A stretch of 64,000 bases of DNA, taken from positions 37,836 to 101,835 of the forward strand of contig NZ_JAOPFU010000009.1 of assembly GCF_025515275.1 (NCBI RefSeq), read 5' to 3'. The notes under the pieces are model-generated. The model was not told where the DNA came from and did not search any database. It saw only the letters and a list, made by a program, of their open reading frames with translations. Both the position numbers and the translations under genes were made by a program. The stretch comes from Catenovulum sp. 2E275. Its GTDB lineage: Bacteria; Pseudomonadota; Gammaproteobacteria; Enterobacterales; Alteromonadaceae. This document shows positions 9,080 to 18,434 of this stretch, piece by piece; the stretch's first letter is position 1, and the number at the start of each line of letters is the position of its first letter.

Positions 9080-10291
9080 TTATTGCTCTGTTACTAGTTG
9101 TTGCGTTGGTGTATCAGGGAACAGATCTGGGTTAAAACGATAATTTGTCATAAAATCGCTTAGAATATTTCTGAAATGACCTTTATTTTCTTCTGTCATT
9201 TCCATCGGCTCAAATAGAGAGTAATTTCCATGACTTAAAATATTAACCAATCTAGCATGTAATATTCCTTCGGGGTCGTTAGCTTGTTTTTTAATACAAG
9301 CAGAAAAATTATTAAACCCATGGAATGTAGCGGTCTTTTCCAATATGCTTCGTAAGATCGTAAAATGATAGGTAAACAAACTTCCAGATTCAGAAGCTTG
9401 GTGAAGTTGCTCTAACAATGCTACATGATGGAAAAATGGCGTATCTCTAGTATATTTTAAGGAATATTGTTTATTATCTTTATCGTGTTTTAGAAAGTAT
9501 GGTTGTAATTTTCCTTTTTCATTCAACTCATTCCACATTACATTAAAAAATAGCGCGTGATGAGATGAGATTACAGTTTTAATGGACCCGTTAGCTGATT
9601 TGAGTAATTGAGAAAGATGGTTGGCTACCGATATAGCATTGTGATCATCCAATGAAGAAATAGGATCATCAATATATAAATACTTCACCCAGCTATAAGC
9701 TTCTTGCCCATCAATAGCTAATTGCGCTACAGCTAAAAAGAAACACCAAACAAATATATTTTCTTCACCACGAGAAACCTTTATATGTTCTATTGTTTCA
9801 TGTGAACCGTCTTCTAACTCTATCTCACGATTAAAGTTAACAGTCCAATTGGAGTAATCAATTTGAAAATCAAAATCAGCATAACGTTGTAATAGAGGGC
9901 GAATACGATTCTCCATTTCAAGCTCTTGCAAACCATCAAAAAAATGAGAGTCCTGATTAATTTTTAATACTCGTTGTTGATCATTATCTAGATCGTTATC
10001 CCAAGAAAACAAATCTTCAGTGAACGCATTAAAATAAAGAGTATCTCTTGTTGTTTCCTCTGTTACTAACTGTGTCGTAACATCATCCGTGCCATTAGCA
10101 GGACGCGAAATAACATCTTTACCGAGCTCTTTAAATGCCATAGACAAGCGAGTTTTGCCAGTACCATTGTAAGCAAAGACTAGTATCTGATTTACTGTTT
10201 GAGTTCTTTTTCCTCTAGGAACACCATTTTCAAATACATCTCTAAACTTTTCAGACACCTCGCCAAGTTCAGAATAAATTAGCTCGCTCAT
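9080..10291 (-). CDS. prrC: PrrC-like anticodon nuclease embedded in the type I restriction operon
   Basis: PrrC is an ABC-ATPase-like ribonuclease kept silent by its companion type I restriction complex. In E. coli it is released when the phage T4 Stp peptide disturbs the complex, and it then cuts tRNA-Lys at the wobble position. This 403-residue protein (E. coli PrrC 396) follows the family closely: Walker A AYNGTGKTRLS (40-50), LYFNAFTEDLFSWDNDL (85-101), signature SRGEEN (173-178), Walker B YIDDPISSLDD (206-216) and H-loop SSHH (242-245). The nuclease residues correspond to R314-x3-E318 (LRSILEKT) and H354 (LSHGNYSL), matching R320, E324 and H356 of E. coli PrrC. D283 aligns with D287 of the tRNA-reading peptide. 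It overlaps hsdS by 4 bp (ATGA), so translation is coupled. The assignment is from recalled family motifs. Confidence 0.93.
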   Translation of the reverse strand: MSELIYSELGEVSEKFRDVFENGVPRGKRTQTVNQILVFAYNGTGKTRLSMAFKELGKDVISRPANGTDDVTTQLVTEETTRDTLYFNAFTEDLFSWDNDLDNDQQRVLKINQDSHFFDGLQELEMENRIRPLLQRYADFDFQIDYSNWTVNFNREIELEDGSHETIEHIKVSRGEENIFVWCFFLAVAQLAIDGQEAYSWVKYLYIDDPISSLDDHNAISVANHLSQLLKSANGSIKTVISSHHALFFNVMWNELNEKGKLQPYFLKHDKDNKQYSLKYTRDTPFFHHVALLEQLHQASESGSLFTYHFTILRSILEKTATFHGFNNFSACIKKQANDPEGILHARLVNILSHGNYSLFEPMEMTEENKGHFRNILSDFMTNYRFNPDLFPDTPTQQLVTEQ

Positions 10292-11532
10292 GCAATATCC
10301 CCTTCCATTTCTGGGAATAACTTCTGCATTAAACCTTTTTTATATTTTTTCAATACTTTAATTTTTTTCGATTGAGATTCAATTGTATCATCGAGAGAAG
10401 ATAAACAATCCGCGATACGATTTTGTTCACCTATATCTAATGGTAACATTACTTTAGATTTACGCAGTTCGTCCATGTTAATTTTACATGGTACAGCATT
10501 TAATAAAGACCTTCTTTGCAATTCATTTTGAAAACGTTCTGACTGCATATATGAATGCAAATATTTTGAATTAAATCTTTTGTCATTTTTTATTACAGCT
10601 AGAGTTACGTAAATACTGAAGTCGTAATCCCAATCAACTACCTTTGTAAATCCAATCTTACCTATTCTTGTAATTATAATATCATCTAACTCTGGTTTGT
10701 TTTTCACTGTTGCTAAACTATGATCATCAATAGAAATAAATTTATTATCTTTATTACTAACTATATTTTCAACACTAAAAAATGGTACACCATCTTCTGT
10801 GTATTTCGGAGTTTGATGTGTACCATCAAATATTGAGGAAGTTATGTCCTTTAGTTCTTTCTCTATCCAATAGCCCTCACTTCCACTGATTCTACACTCA
10901 GGTACACTATTTCCTTCTACTGGAAATAGTTTTTGAATTAAGCCTTTTTTATGTAATTTTAACGCTTCTAATTTTTGAGTATTTTTAGTAATCAAGTCAT
11001 CTATCGAAGAAAGACAGTCAGCTACTTTTTGTTGCTCATCAAGATCCTGAGGTATATAGAGTACAAAGTTTGATATATCATCTTTTGTAAATCCTTGAAT
11101 CGCCATACCTTGATTAAATTTTAAAAATTCAGTGCTTTTACTTTTTAAATAATAAGCTAAAAAGTAAACATCATCTTCACTGGGAGTAAAGTTAGCAAAA
11201 TCCTGGCTAGTGCATAAGGTTTTAGTTGTGACTGCCAACTTTCCCACACCAACTCTTGAAACTAAAAGTATCGTGTTTTCTGGTACTAGTTTTGTTGCTG
11301 ATTTAGCTATTGCATCTTCAGTAATAAATCTTGTTACTTTTATTTGATGTATTGAATCATCAGTTATATCTGAGCTTGATACCCATGGTATAAGTCCCGT
11401 CCAAAAATCTGGATTAGTCTTACTGGGTGTTCCTCCCCCCAGAAAAGTACCAATTTCTTTTAAGCGTTTTTTTGTCCACGCTTTGTTAAACCCAGAAAAC
11501 CTCAATTCTGGCACCACCTCAAACTTATTCAT
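10288..11532 (-). CDS. hsdS: Type I restriction-modification specificity subunit HsdS
   Basis: HsdS provides DNA sequence recognition through two target-recognition domains (TRDs), each reading half of a bipartite site. The 414-residue protein has TRD1 at about residues 8-150 (WTKKRLKEIGTFLGGGTPSK) and TRD2 at about 220-370 (KELKDITSSIFDGTHQTPKY). Each is followed by a homologous helix, DCLSSIDDLI...KKGLIQKLFP and DCLSSLDDTI...KKGLMQKLFP, which act as spacers and HsdM contacts. Both halves are complete, so the protein should be functional. It overlaps hsdR by 8 bp and prrC by 4 bp. The recognition sequence cannot be read from the protein, as TRDs diverge quickly. Confidence 0.95.
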   Translation of the reverse strand: MNKFEVVPELRFSGFNKAWTKKRLKEIGTFLGGGTPSKTNPDFWTGLIPWVSSSDITDDSIHQIKVTRFITEDAIAKSATKLVPENTILLVSRVGVGKLAVTTKTLCTSQDFANFTPSEDDVYFLAYYLKSKSTEFLKFNQGMAIQGFTKDDISNFVLYIPQDLDEQQKVADCLSSIDDLITKNTQKLEALKLHKKGLIQKLFPVEGNSVPECRISGSEGYWIEKELKDITSSIFDGTHQTPKYTEDGVPFFSVENIVSNKDNKFISIDDHSLATVKNKPELDDIIITRIGKIGFTKVVDWDYDFSIYVTLAVIKNDKRFNSKYLHSYMQSERFQNELQRRSLLNAVPCKINMDELRKSKVMLPLDIGEQNRIADCLSSLDDTIESQSKKIKVLKKYKKGLMQKLFPEMEGDIA

Positions 11533-14500
11533 AAGCTGCTAACCCCGAAATTTCACGCCCTTGGGCTAGTTTATTTAGATAAGGAACCAAATCTTCCATT
11601 AATGCTAACTCTTTCTTAGTACGTTCTTTCCAGCTAAGCTCTAGTGGCTCCAATAGATCTCCCAGTTTCTCACCATCAAAAATCATTCGTCCCATTATGC
11701 CATCAACAAATGCCTGCAAGCTCTCTGTTGTTAAGCCGTGCTTCATAGCCATGTTATTGAGTTCATTAGTCGCCTTTTTCATTTTAAATGCCTGATAACC
11801 AGCGTGGATTTGTGACACATCTAATGCTTCACCAGAAGGTAAACTATGTATATAAGCAATTAACTCATCCCGCTCAGACATCAAATTCGCTTGCGAGCAA
11901 ATTAACTCGATAAGTTGCTGACGCGTCATGCTTTGCTTACTTGTTCCCTGAGTAGATTTAGCAATTAATCCCATGATGTAGTCATAATCGATTAGAGCGG
12001 ATGCAAACAACACAAACTCAAACTCTAATTGCTCGACTTCTTCAGGTAAGTCTCCTGTCCCTTTGTTTGTGTCTAGCTTGCGTTTCAAGTCTTTGGCTGT
12101 TTCTAAATACGCACCTTTAAAGCCACGTAAGGTATCAATCGGTAATGTCTCTGCTACCTGAGATTTCTGTTCGTCATCTAGTTCTGTGTACTGTTCTAGT
12201 TGGTTTTTAAATTTTTGTACTTCTTTGAAATGATTAATAAAAGAAGCTCTTTGCGCATCACCTTGAAGATTTGTCACTTCTGAAGGCTCACATGCTAAGC
12301 CTTGCTTTTGCATGAAAACTTCTAACTTATCAACCGCTTCTTTATATTTTTCAACGACAACAGGCGCAGGATCTACCAACCAAACCTGTTCAGCACCTTC
12401 TTCTTTTTTACCAGAGAAAAGTTTAATCGCTTCATTAACTTCTTTTTCTTGACCTCGGAAATCTAAAATATTCCCCCAAGGCTTACTATCATTCAATACA
12501 CGGTTAGTACGTGAAAATGCTTGTATAAGACCATGGTGTTTTAGGTTCTTATCCACGTATAAAGTGTTCAGGTATTTGGAGTCAAACCCTGTCAATAACA
12601 TATCAACGACGATCACAATATCGATCTTGTTTTTATGAGGATAATCAGCATTATCGTATTGCTGATCTTTAATCCGCTGCTGAACATCTTGGTAATAGAG
12701 GTCAAACTCATTAATAGTATGATTGGTTGAGTATTGATGGTTGTAGCTATTAATAATATCGATTAATGCTTGCTTTTTACGCTCTGGCTCTACTTCGTTA
12801 TCGGCTTTTTCTTGTGGTAGGTCTTCTTGTAATTGCTGAATATCTTTCACATTTCGAGCGAGTGTATTTAAATCTGAATCTTCTTTATCTTTATCACTAA
12901 GCTGCACTGGTGGTGAAAACACACAGGCAATATTTAAAGGAATATAGTCCTCAGATTCGGACGCTTTAAGCTCTTGCTGGCTCTTAAACTCTTCGAAGTA
13001 TTCAATCGCATGGTTGATAGAAGCTGTTGCTAGAATGGCATTGAATCGGCGCTGATTCGTCACAGCATCATGTTTTTCCAATATCTCTTGAACAACAGCT
13101 CGTGGTGGAGGTGTAACTCTTTTCGCCGTTACTTCAGCTTCATCATTACTGACGTCCGCTAATTGTTTGCTTGCAGAATGTTTGCCAAAAAAGTCAATAT
13201 GGAAGCTTAGAACGTTCTTGTCTTCAATTGCATGAGTAATCGTATAGTGGTGTAGCTCTTGCTCAAAGATACTCTCTGTGGTCTTAAAGGAACCCACATT
13301 GCCATCAATTTGAGTATACGCTGAGTTTTTCTCGAATATAGGAGTACCTGTAAAGCCAAATAATTGTGCTTCAGGGAAAAACTCTTTAATCGCTTTATGG
13401 TTTTCACCGAACTGAGAGCGGTGACATTCATCAAAGATAAAAACAATACGCTTATCTCGTAATGGCTCTAAACGCTCTTTGAAGGTTTTCTTACCCTCTT
13501 TCAGTTTACTTTGGTTGCGCTTACTGTTTTCATCTAACGCTAAGCCGAGTTTCTGGATCGTTGTAACGATAACTTTATCAGAATAGTCTTCTGACAACAT
13601 ACGACGAACTAACGTTTCTGTATTGGTGTTTTCTTCCACACAGCCGTCTTGAAACTTATTAAATTCTTCTCGGGTTTGACGATCCAAGTCTTTTCTGTCT
13701 ACTACGAACAAGCACTTTTCAATATCAGGATTATCTTTAAGTAACGTTGACGCTTTAAACGACGTTAGGGTTTTACCTGAACCTGTTGTATGCCAAATAT
13801 AGCCATTTCCTCGCCCTTCATGGATACAGTCAACAATAGCTTCCACCGCATAAATTTGATACGGACGCATAACCAGGAGCTTTTGCTCCGACTGAACCAG
13901 TACCATATAACGGCTAATCATTTGACCGAGAGTACACTTCGCTAAAAAGGCATCAGCAAAGTCATGTAAGTGCGAAATTTTACGGTTAGTTTCATTAGCT
14001 AGTTGATAAACAGGTAAAAAACGCTCATCAGCATTGAAGCTAAAATGCTCATTACGGTTGTTTGCAAAGTAATAAGTGTGGTGTTCATTGCTAACAATAA
14101 ACATTTGAATGAAGCACATCAGTGTATTGGTGTAGCCATTGCCAATATCGTTTTTGTAATCAACGATTTGTTCCATAGCCCGACGAGTCACAATGTCGTA
14201 AGCCTTCAGCTCAATCTGAACCGTAGGTACACCATTAATCAGTAAAATCACATCGTAACGGTGATTGCTTTCATCCGTGTTCATGCGTAATTGATTAATG
14301 ACTTCAAACTCATTTTTACACCAGTCTTTAATGTTCACTAAGGTGTAATGCAGCGGTGTGCCATCCTCACGCTGAAAGTAGCCACGTTCACGCAGCGTTT
14401 TAGCTGCTTCAAAGACATCAGCCGTAATGATGTCTTGATACAAACGCTCAAATTCATTGTCAGTAAGATTGACGAAGTTTAACGCCTCAAATTTTTCACG

Positions 14501-14611
14501 AAAGTTCTGCTTCAGGGCTCGTTCTGTTCGAATATCTTTACGGTATGAGTACTTTAAGTCACCCAGCTTATCTATAAGAGCTTGTTCAATTTGTGCTTCT
14601 TTCGTTATCAT
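11525..14611 (-). CDS. hsdR: Type I restriction endonuclease subunit HsdR
   Basis: HsdR translocates and cleaves unmethylated DNA as part of the R2M2S complex. The 1028-residue protein has an N-terminal PD-(D/E)xK nuclease domain with D120 and E134-x-K136 (VQIELKAYD), a superfamily 2 helicase motor with Walker A TTGSGKT (275-281) and DECH (394-397), the FTGTP motif shortly after, and later QAFSRTNR. The C-terminal third is helical and should bind the methylase core. The motifs look intact. It is the first subunit gene of the operon, 187 bp downstream of a small HTH gene on the same strand, and overlaps hsdS by 8 bp. Confidence 0.95.
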   Translation of the reverse strand: MITKEAQIEQALIDKLGDLKYSYRKDIRTERALKQNFREKFEALNFVNLTDNEFERLYQDIITADVFEAAKTLRERGYFQREDGTPLHYTLVNIKDWCKNEFEVINQLRMNTDESNHRYDVILLINGVPTVQIELKAYDIVTRRAMEQIVDYKNDIGNGYTNTLMCFIQMFIVSNEHHTYYFANNRNEHFSFNADERFLPVYQLANETNRKISHLHDFADAFLAKCTLGQMISRYMVLVQSEQKLLVMRPYQIYAVEAIVDCIHEGRGNGYIWHTTGSGKTLTSFKASTLLKDNPDIEKCLFVVDRKDLDRQTREEFNKFQDGCVEENTNTETLVRRMLSEDYSDKVIVTTIQKLGLALDENSKRNQSKLKEGKKTFKERLEPLRDKRIVFIFDECHRSQFGENHKAIKEFFPEAQLFGFTGTPIFEKNSAYTQIDGNVGSFKTTESIFEQELHHYTITHAIEDKNVLSFHIDFFGKHSASKQLADVSNDEAEVTAKRVTPPPRAVVQEILEKHDAVTNQRRFNAILATASINHAIEYFEEFKSQQELKASESEDYIPLNIACVFSPPVQLSDKDKEDSDLNTLARNVKDIQQLQEDLPQEKADNEVEPERKKQALIDIINSYNHQYSTNHTINEFDLYYQDVQQRIKDQQYDNADYPHKNKIDIVIVVDMLLTGFDSKYLNTLYVDKNLKHHGLIQAFSRTNRVLNDSKPWGNILDFRGQEKEVNEAIKLFSGKKEEGAEQVWLVDPAPVVVEKYKEAVDKLEVFMQKQGLACEPSEVTNLQGDAQRASFINHFKEVQKFKNQLEQYTELDDEQKSQVAETLPIDTLRGFKGAYLETAKDLKRKLDTNKGTGDLPEEVEQLEFEFVLFASALIDYDYIMGLIAKSTQGTSKQSMTRQQLIELICSQANLMSERDELIAYIHSLPSGEALDVSQIHAGYQAFKMKKATNELNNMAMKHGLTTESLQAFVDGIMGRMIFDGEKLGDLLEPLELSWKERTKKELALMEDLVPYLNKLAQGREISGLAAYE

Positions 14612-14798
14612 TTTTAGCTACCAAATACTTAAATGAATAAATGCGTTATTACAACGACTTGTCTCTATTGTATTCTACCCTAACCGCAACTATCTATTAA
14701 TCGAATGGGATGAATATAATCTTTGTACCAGATAAGATCTGGGGAAATTTATTTTTATCAAGTAAAATTGTTGATGGTTTTATTATTCAATTTCCTTT

Positions 14799-14981
14799 TT
14801 ACTTATTTGTTATGGCTTTTTGTTCTTCAATCCACTTTTCTAAATCGGTCCGCTTAAAACGCCAACTTCCGCCTACTTTAAAACCAGGAAGTTTGCCTTC
14901 ACTTGCAAGTCTATAGGTGGTCTTCTCATTCAGCTTTAGGTACAAGGCGACCTCTTGAATGGTCATTATTTCATCATTCAT
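14799..14981 (-). CDS. Small AlpA/excisionase-type helix-turn-helix protein
   Basis: A 60-residue DNA-binding protein of the MerR-like excisionase (AlpA/HTH_17) type: MTIQEVALYLKLNEKTTYRLA forms the HTH, and LPGFKVGGSWRFKRTDLEKWIEEQ is the classic wing ending in the DLEKWI helix. Such proteins act as excisionases or as local transcription regulators. It lies upstream of hsdR on the same strand and divergent from tnsA, so it could control the restriction operon, the transposition genes or both. The 187-bp gap to hsdR (14612-14798) shows no further gene. Confidence 0.88.
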   Translation of the reverse strand: MNDEIMTIQEVALYLKLNEKTTYRLASEGKLPGFKVGGSWRFKRTDLEKWIEEQKAITNK

Positions 14982-15115
14982 GGGTATTTCTCATGCATTG
15001 AATATGACTAGGATATGAGAAAATTACGGAAATTTCCATTGCCATTTTATTAATTACTTAAATATTAAGTCGTTAGCAGTTTTTAATTATTTTTTAGAAA
15101 ATAACCACTTACAAA

Positions 15116-15140
15116 TTTTGTCATTTTTAAAATGACAAAA
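15116..15140. promoter_or_regulatory. Operator-like 25-bp palindrome
   Basis: TTTTGTCATTTT (15116-15127), a single T, then AAAATGACAAAA (15129-15140): perfect 12-bp arms around one base. It lies 135 bp from the HTH start and 205 bp from tnsA, in the divergent promoter region. No T-run suits a terminator, and the geometry fits a dimeric repressor site. The binding protein is unknown; the adjacent HTH protein is a candidate. Confidence 0.6.
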
Positions 15141-15209
15141 AACATACTTGTTTTTGCCATTTATTATATTTTTAATATATTAACTCTTTGATTTTATTTG
15201 TAATTTTAA

Positions 15210-15237
15210 TTGACGTTTGCGTTTCTTTGTTTATTCT
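15210..15237 (+). promoter_or_regulatory. Putative sigma-70 promoter for tnsA
   Basis: TTGACG (15210-15215) and TATTCT (15232-15237) are separated by 16 bp, close to the sigma-70 consensus, 108 bp upstream of the tnsA ATG. The region is so AT-rich that chance matches are possible. Confidence 0.45.
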
Positions 15238-15344
15238 TTAATCGTAAATATCGATTAGGATGCAAACTGAAATGAGACAAATAAATTACCTTTACGTTGG
15301 CTTTATTTATTCCACGAAGATTGTTTAAGAGCTGGAAATAAAGC

Positions 15345-16169
15345 ATGGGCAAGAGGCTTAAAGACGTAACACTAACTAGGCAACGAAATTGGTACGTCGC
15401 GCATAGAGAGAGTATCGAGCGCGATGAGCTAATTTATGAACCATTTTGGCGCACAGAGGACATCCCAAGTTTCGGTGTGAAAACCAAAATACCTCACTTT
15501 GAAATACCTTATCGTATCGTTCATTTACTTTCACAAAATGAGCTGTGGGCCTATTTAGAATTAATTCGTAACCCGCTTGTTATTGAAGTGTATGAGCAAT
15601 ATGCCTTGCCACTTGAAGAAACCCTAGCATCAGCTGAATTTCTTGGAGTTAAGCATCCTGTATACCCAGGTACAAAAACACCCATAATTCAAACAATTGA
15701 TTTCATGTGTGATATGTATGATTTAGAGACTGGATCAAGCTATCAAGCCGCATTTCCGGTGAAGCAACCGGAAGACGCAATGCGTTATAGAACAGCTGAA
15801 AAGCTTGCTTTACAAGAAGCTTATTGCGTAACAAAGGGCATACATTATGAGCTTCTTTTAAGTGATAAATTACGAACAGTTAAGAGTGTTTCACTTGAGT
15901 GCTTGTACCGCCATCGTAAGCTACCTATGCATTATGCAAGGGTTGCGGATCGTTGGTTACCTAATTTCTTTGGGTGCTTATTTGATGACCGACATGCTCG
16001 AACTGCTCATTTAATAGATCGAGCTTCAAATGCGACAGGTGTAAAGTACGAAACAGGCGTGACAATCTTCTACAATGCTCTGTGGCACAAAAAAATCGAG
16101 ATGAATTGGCTTAAGCCACTAAAGCTTGAAATGGCGGCCTCTGATTTAGGGTTGTATCCTAATGTCTGA
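15345..16169 (+). CDS. tnsA: Tn7-like transposition protein TnsA (5'-end endonuclease)
   Basis: TnsA cuts the 5' strands at the transposon ends, so that with TnsB the element leaves by cut-and-paste. The 274-residue protein (Tn7 TnsA 273) has a restriction-enzyme-like fold with likely catalytic residues E66 (SQNELWAYLEL), D119 (QTIDFMCDM), K140 (AFPVKQ) and E152 (AEKLALQEAYC), corresponding to E63, D114, K132 and E149 of Tn7 TnsA. A conserved VIEVYEQYAL segment follows E66. It is first in the tnsABC-tniQ-tniQ operon and overlaps tnsB by 8 bp. The catalytic set looks complete, so simple-insert transposition is expected. Residue assignments are by eye. Confidence 0.92.
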   Translation: MGKRLKDVTLTRQRNWYVAHRESIERDELIYEPFWRTEDIPSFGVKTKIPHFEIPYRIVHLLSQNELWAYLELIRNPLVIEVYEQYALPLEETLASAEFLGVKHPVYPGTKTPIIQTIDFMCDMYDLETGSSYQAAFPVKQPEDAMRYRTAEKLALQEAYCVTKGIHYELLLSDKLRTVKSVSLECLYRHRKLPMHYARVADRWLPNFFGCLFDDRHARTAHLIDRASNATGVKYETGVTIFYNALWHKKIEMNWLKPLKLEMAASDLGLYPNV

Positions 16170-18432
16170 TTTCCCTTCCAAAAAACACTCTGTAATTGAA
16201 AAACTGCAATTAAACAAAGTCTTGTCGTTAAGTTTAGAGCTTCAAGAGGCTCAAGAGCCGTATTTCTTAGGAGGCCATGCGTTTAATGAAGATTACCTAG
16301 TTGTACTAATTGATGATGAGTCTAACTTTCTTTACGCAATAAACACTGAATCTACACCACGGTTTCCAATCCGCATAGATTACACATTAGCATGTGTAGC
16401 CATTGAAAGTGGGGCGATAGAAGTTATTGAGATGGATTGGCCACCTGAAATTTTATTGCCGTTTGATGAATTGACCACGGAGCAGCAGAACAAAGCACAA
16501 GAGCGTTTTGATGTTATCCAGCCTTTAATTAAGGACTTAGAGGCAACGCTTAGAAATAGTTACGGAGAAAATGTATTTCAAAAAGTGATTCAACAAAGTG
16601 GTAAGTCTAAACAGTATGTATATGACAGTTTCTATGGGTATTTGGTCTATGGGCGCAGAAAAGCAGGGCTAGCGTTTACTATCGGCAAAAACATTTTCCA
16701 CGAATCAAAAGAGCATCGTGAAGTACATGTGAAATTGGGCAGGCCAAATGAAAATAAAGCGAAAGGGAAAGTGCTAGATGACTATGACCTTAAAGTCTTT
16801 CAATTAGGTAAAAGACTTTACCAAAAACGCAATGGCCCTAGTATAAAAGCGACATTTGAGCTTCTCTTATCCAAACATTATTATGAGTCGCGAACTCTGA
16901 ACAAGCTGCCCCAACGTAAAGATGAAAAGTATAAAGTCACTTTAAAGTCACCTACAGAGCGTCCGACGGTTAATCAGTTTTACTTTTGGTTAATGAAAGA
17001 GTGTGGCGGCAATATTCGAGTTCGAGACAAATCTCGGCGAAACCCCATTGAACAAAAGAAAGATTATGCAGGCCGTACCGGAAATGCGTTTGCGGATGTT
17101 ATTGCCTTCGGACAATGCTTTGAGTTGGATGAAACGCCCTTCGAAGAAGAACTGGTATCTATTTTCGATTTAAGCCGCAGTACGAAAATTGGTAAAGCAA
17201 CTCTTTATTTTATTATTGATAGACTTAGTAAATATATTACTGGTTTTTTTATTACGACAGAAAAGCCCTCATATAAAACGGTTCGTCAGGCCTTATTTAA
17301 TGCTGGGCGTGATAAACGTAAGTTCCTAGAGGAGCTTGGGTTTTCACCAGATGAATTTGCTTGGGATTTTAACTACATACCCCTTACTTTGTTTGTAGAT
17401 AATGCTGAGTTTAAAAACAAAATCTCAGAAGGTGCGGTATTCGATTTACAAACACAAATTAAATTTGCTCGAAAAGGAAAAGGCGACGACAAACCCAATG
17501 TAGAGCAAATGTTTGATGTATTTAGAAAGTTCTTTGAAGGGATTAGTAAAGGCTTTCAATCAAAATCACTAACTGACATTTATAACCAACTCGCACGTAA
17601 ACACGCATCATTGACAGTCGCTGAGCTGAATATAATCACTATGGTGTATGTGAACTATCACAATAATTACCGCTTTATAAAAGAGTTCAATTTTGATCGC
17701 TCATTACTTCAAGATGAAGTACCACCTATACCGGCCAAATTAGCTGAGTGGAGCTTGAGATATCGGCCTGGGTATACTTTTCATTATCCTGATGAAGAGC
17801 TTTACATGAAGTTGCTTTCTAAAGGTGAAGTGTCTGTTCATCAAAAAGGTATTTATTTCAAGAAAATAGGGCTTTGGTATAACTGTGAATGGATTTTAAA
17901 AGAGGGATATCAAGAAAAGGGAGTGAATCGTAACAGAGTTGTTCCAATGATATGTCGATACAACGAAAACTTTGTTGATTTGATTTTTATCCAAACTGAT
18001 GCGGGTTTGAAAGTTGCAACACTAGATACGCGTTCAGCTGCATTTTATGGATTATCTCATCATGAAGCTTTGATTCTGAAAGATAAAATGAACCGCAGTG
18101 AAGCTGAATTTTCTGAGGAAGAGCTTATGTATCGCTTAGGTTTCAGAGATTTTCTTAAAGATATGCTTATAAAAGCCAATAAAGAAAAACAATCTAGCTC
18201 TGTCCCTGTCCTGTCTGAAATTAAAAAGAATGCTCAATTAGAAACATACATAAATCGTTTTGCTGACATAAATCATATGTTGCAAGCCTACAAAAATGAA
18301 ATGGAATCGGACTCTTTTTTTGATGAAAGTGACGAAATTGATAGTAATCACCTAAGTCATCGTCAATTTGACTTTGATGAGAGTGACGAGCCTGCATCTG
18401 GGCGCAGTGCATTTGATAATGATGAGGATTAA
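16162..18432 (+). CDS. tnsB: Tn7-like DDE transposase TnsB
   Basis: TnsB binds the repeats at the transposon ends, cuts the 3' strands and joins them to target DNA. It is a member of the retroviral-integrase-like DDE superfamily. The 756-residue protein has N-terminal DNA-binding domains up to about residue 300 and a catalytic core with D323 (LDETPFEEEL), D413 (FVDNAEF) and E448 (KPNVEQMFD). The 90- and 35-residue spacings match those of Tn7 TnsB (D273, D361, E396). The C-terminal region is acidic (DESDEIDSN, FDESDEPAS, FDNDED), as expected for the tail that contacts TnsC. tnsC starts 2 bp after the stop codon. Nothing suggests inactivation. Confidence 0.95.
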   Translation: MSDFPSKKHSVIEKLQLNKVLSLSLELQEAQEPYFLGGHAFNEDYLVVLIDDESNFLYAINTESTPRFPIRIDYTLACVAIESGAIEVIEMDWPPEILLPFDELTTEQQNKAQERFDVIQPLIKDLEATLRNSYGENVFQKVIQQSGKSKQYVYDSFYGYLVYGRRKAGLAFTIGKNIFHESKEHREVHVKLGRPNENKAKGKVLDDYDLKVFQLGKRLYQKRNGPSIKATFELLLSKHYYESRTLNKLPQRKDEKYKVTLKSPTERPTVNQFYFWLMKECGGNIRVRDKSRRNPIEQKKDYAGRTGNAFADVIAFGQCFELDETPFEEELVSIFDLSRSTKIGKATLYFIIDRLSKYITGFFITTEKPSYKTVRQALFNAGRDKRKFLEELGFSPDEFAWDFNYIPLTLFVDNAEFKNKISEGAVFDLQTQIKFARKGKGDDKPNVEQMFDVFRKFFEGISKGFQSKSLTDIYNQLARKHASLTVAELNIITMVYVNYHNNYRFIKEFNFDRSLLQDEVPPIPAKLAEWSLRYRPGYTFHYPDEELYMKLLSKGEVSVHQKGIYFKKIGLWYNCEWILKEGYQEKGVNRNRVVPMICRYNENFVDLIFIQTDAGLKVATLDTRSAAFYGLSHHEALILKDKMNRSEAEFSEEELMYRLGFRDFLKDMLIKANKEKQSSSVPVLSEIKKNAQLETYINRFADINHMLQAYKNEMESDSFFDESDEIDSNHLSHRQFDFDESDEPASGRSAFDNDED

Positions 18433-18434
18433 TT

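Larger units (their letters stand above)
14982..15344. promoter_or_regulatory. Divergent regulatory region between the HTH gene and tnsA
   Basis: 363 bp without a gene, very AT-rich, separating leftward HTH-hsdR transcription from rightward tnsABC. It contains a 10-bp palindrome GGAAATTTCC (15028-15037), a 12+1+12 palindrome at 15116-15140 and a plausible tnsA promoter at 15210-15237. I found no convincing TnsB-type repeat here; ACGAAGATTG at about 15314 resembles only part of one. Confidence 0.7.

Noticed and set aside
13207..13446. Short open frames inside hsdR and other genes on either strand
   Set aside because: They lie wholly within well-supported genes, lack ribosome binding sites and encode low-quality sequences typical of shadow frames.
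15312..15330. ACGAAGATTG before tnsA as an internal or older transposon end
   Set aside because: Only the first half of the TnsB core is present and there is no repeat at 21 bp.
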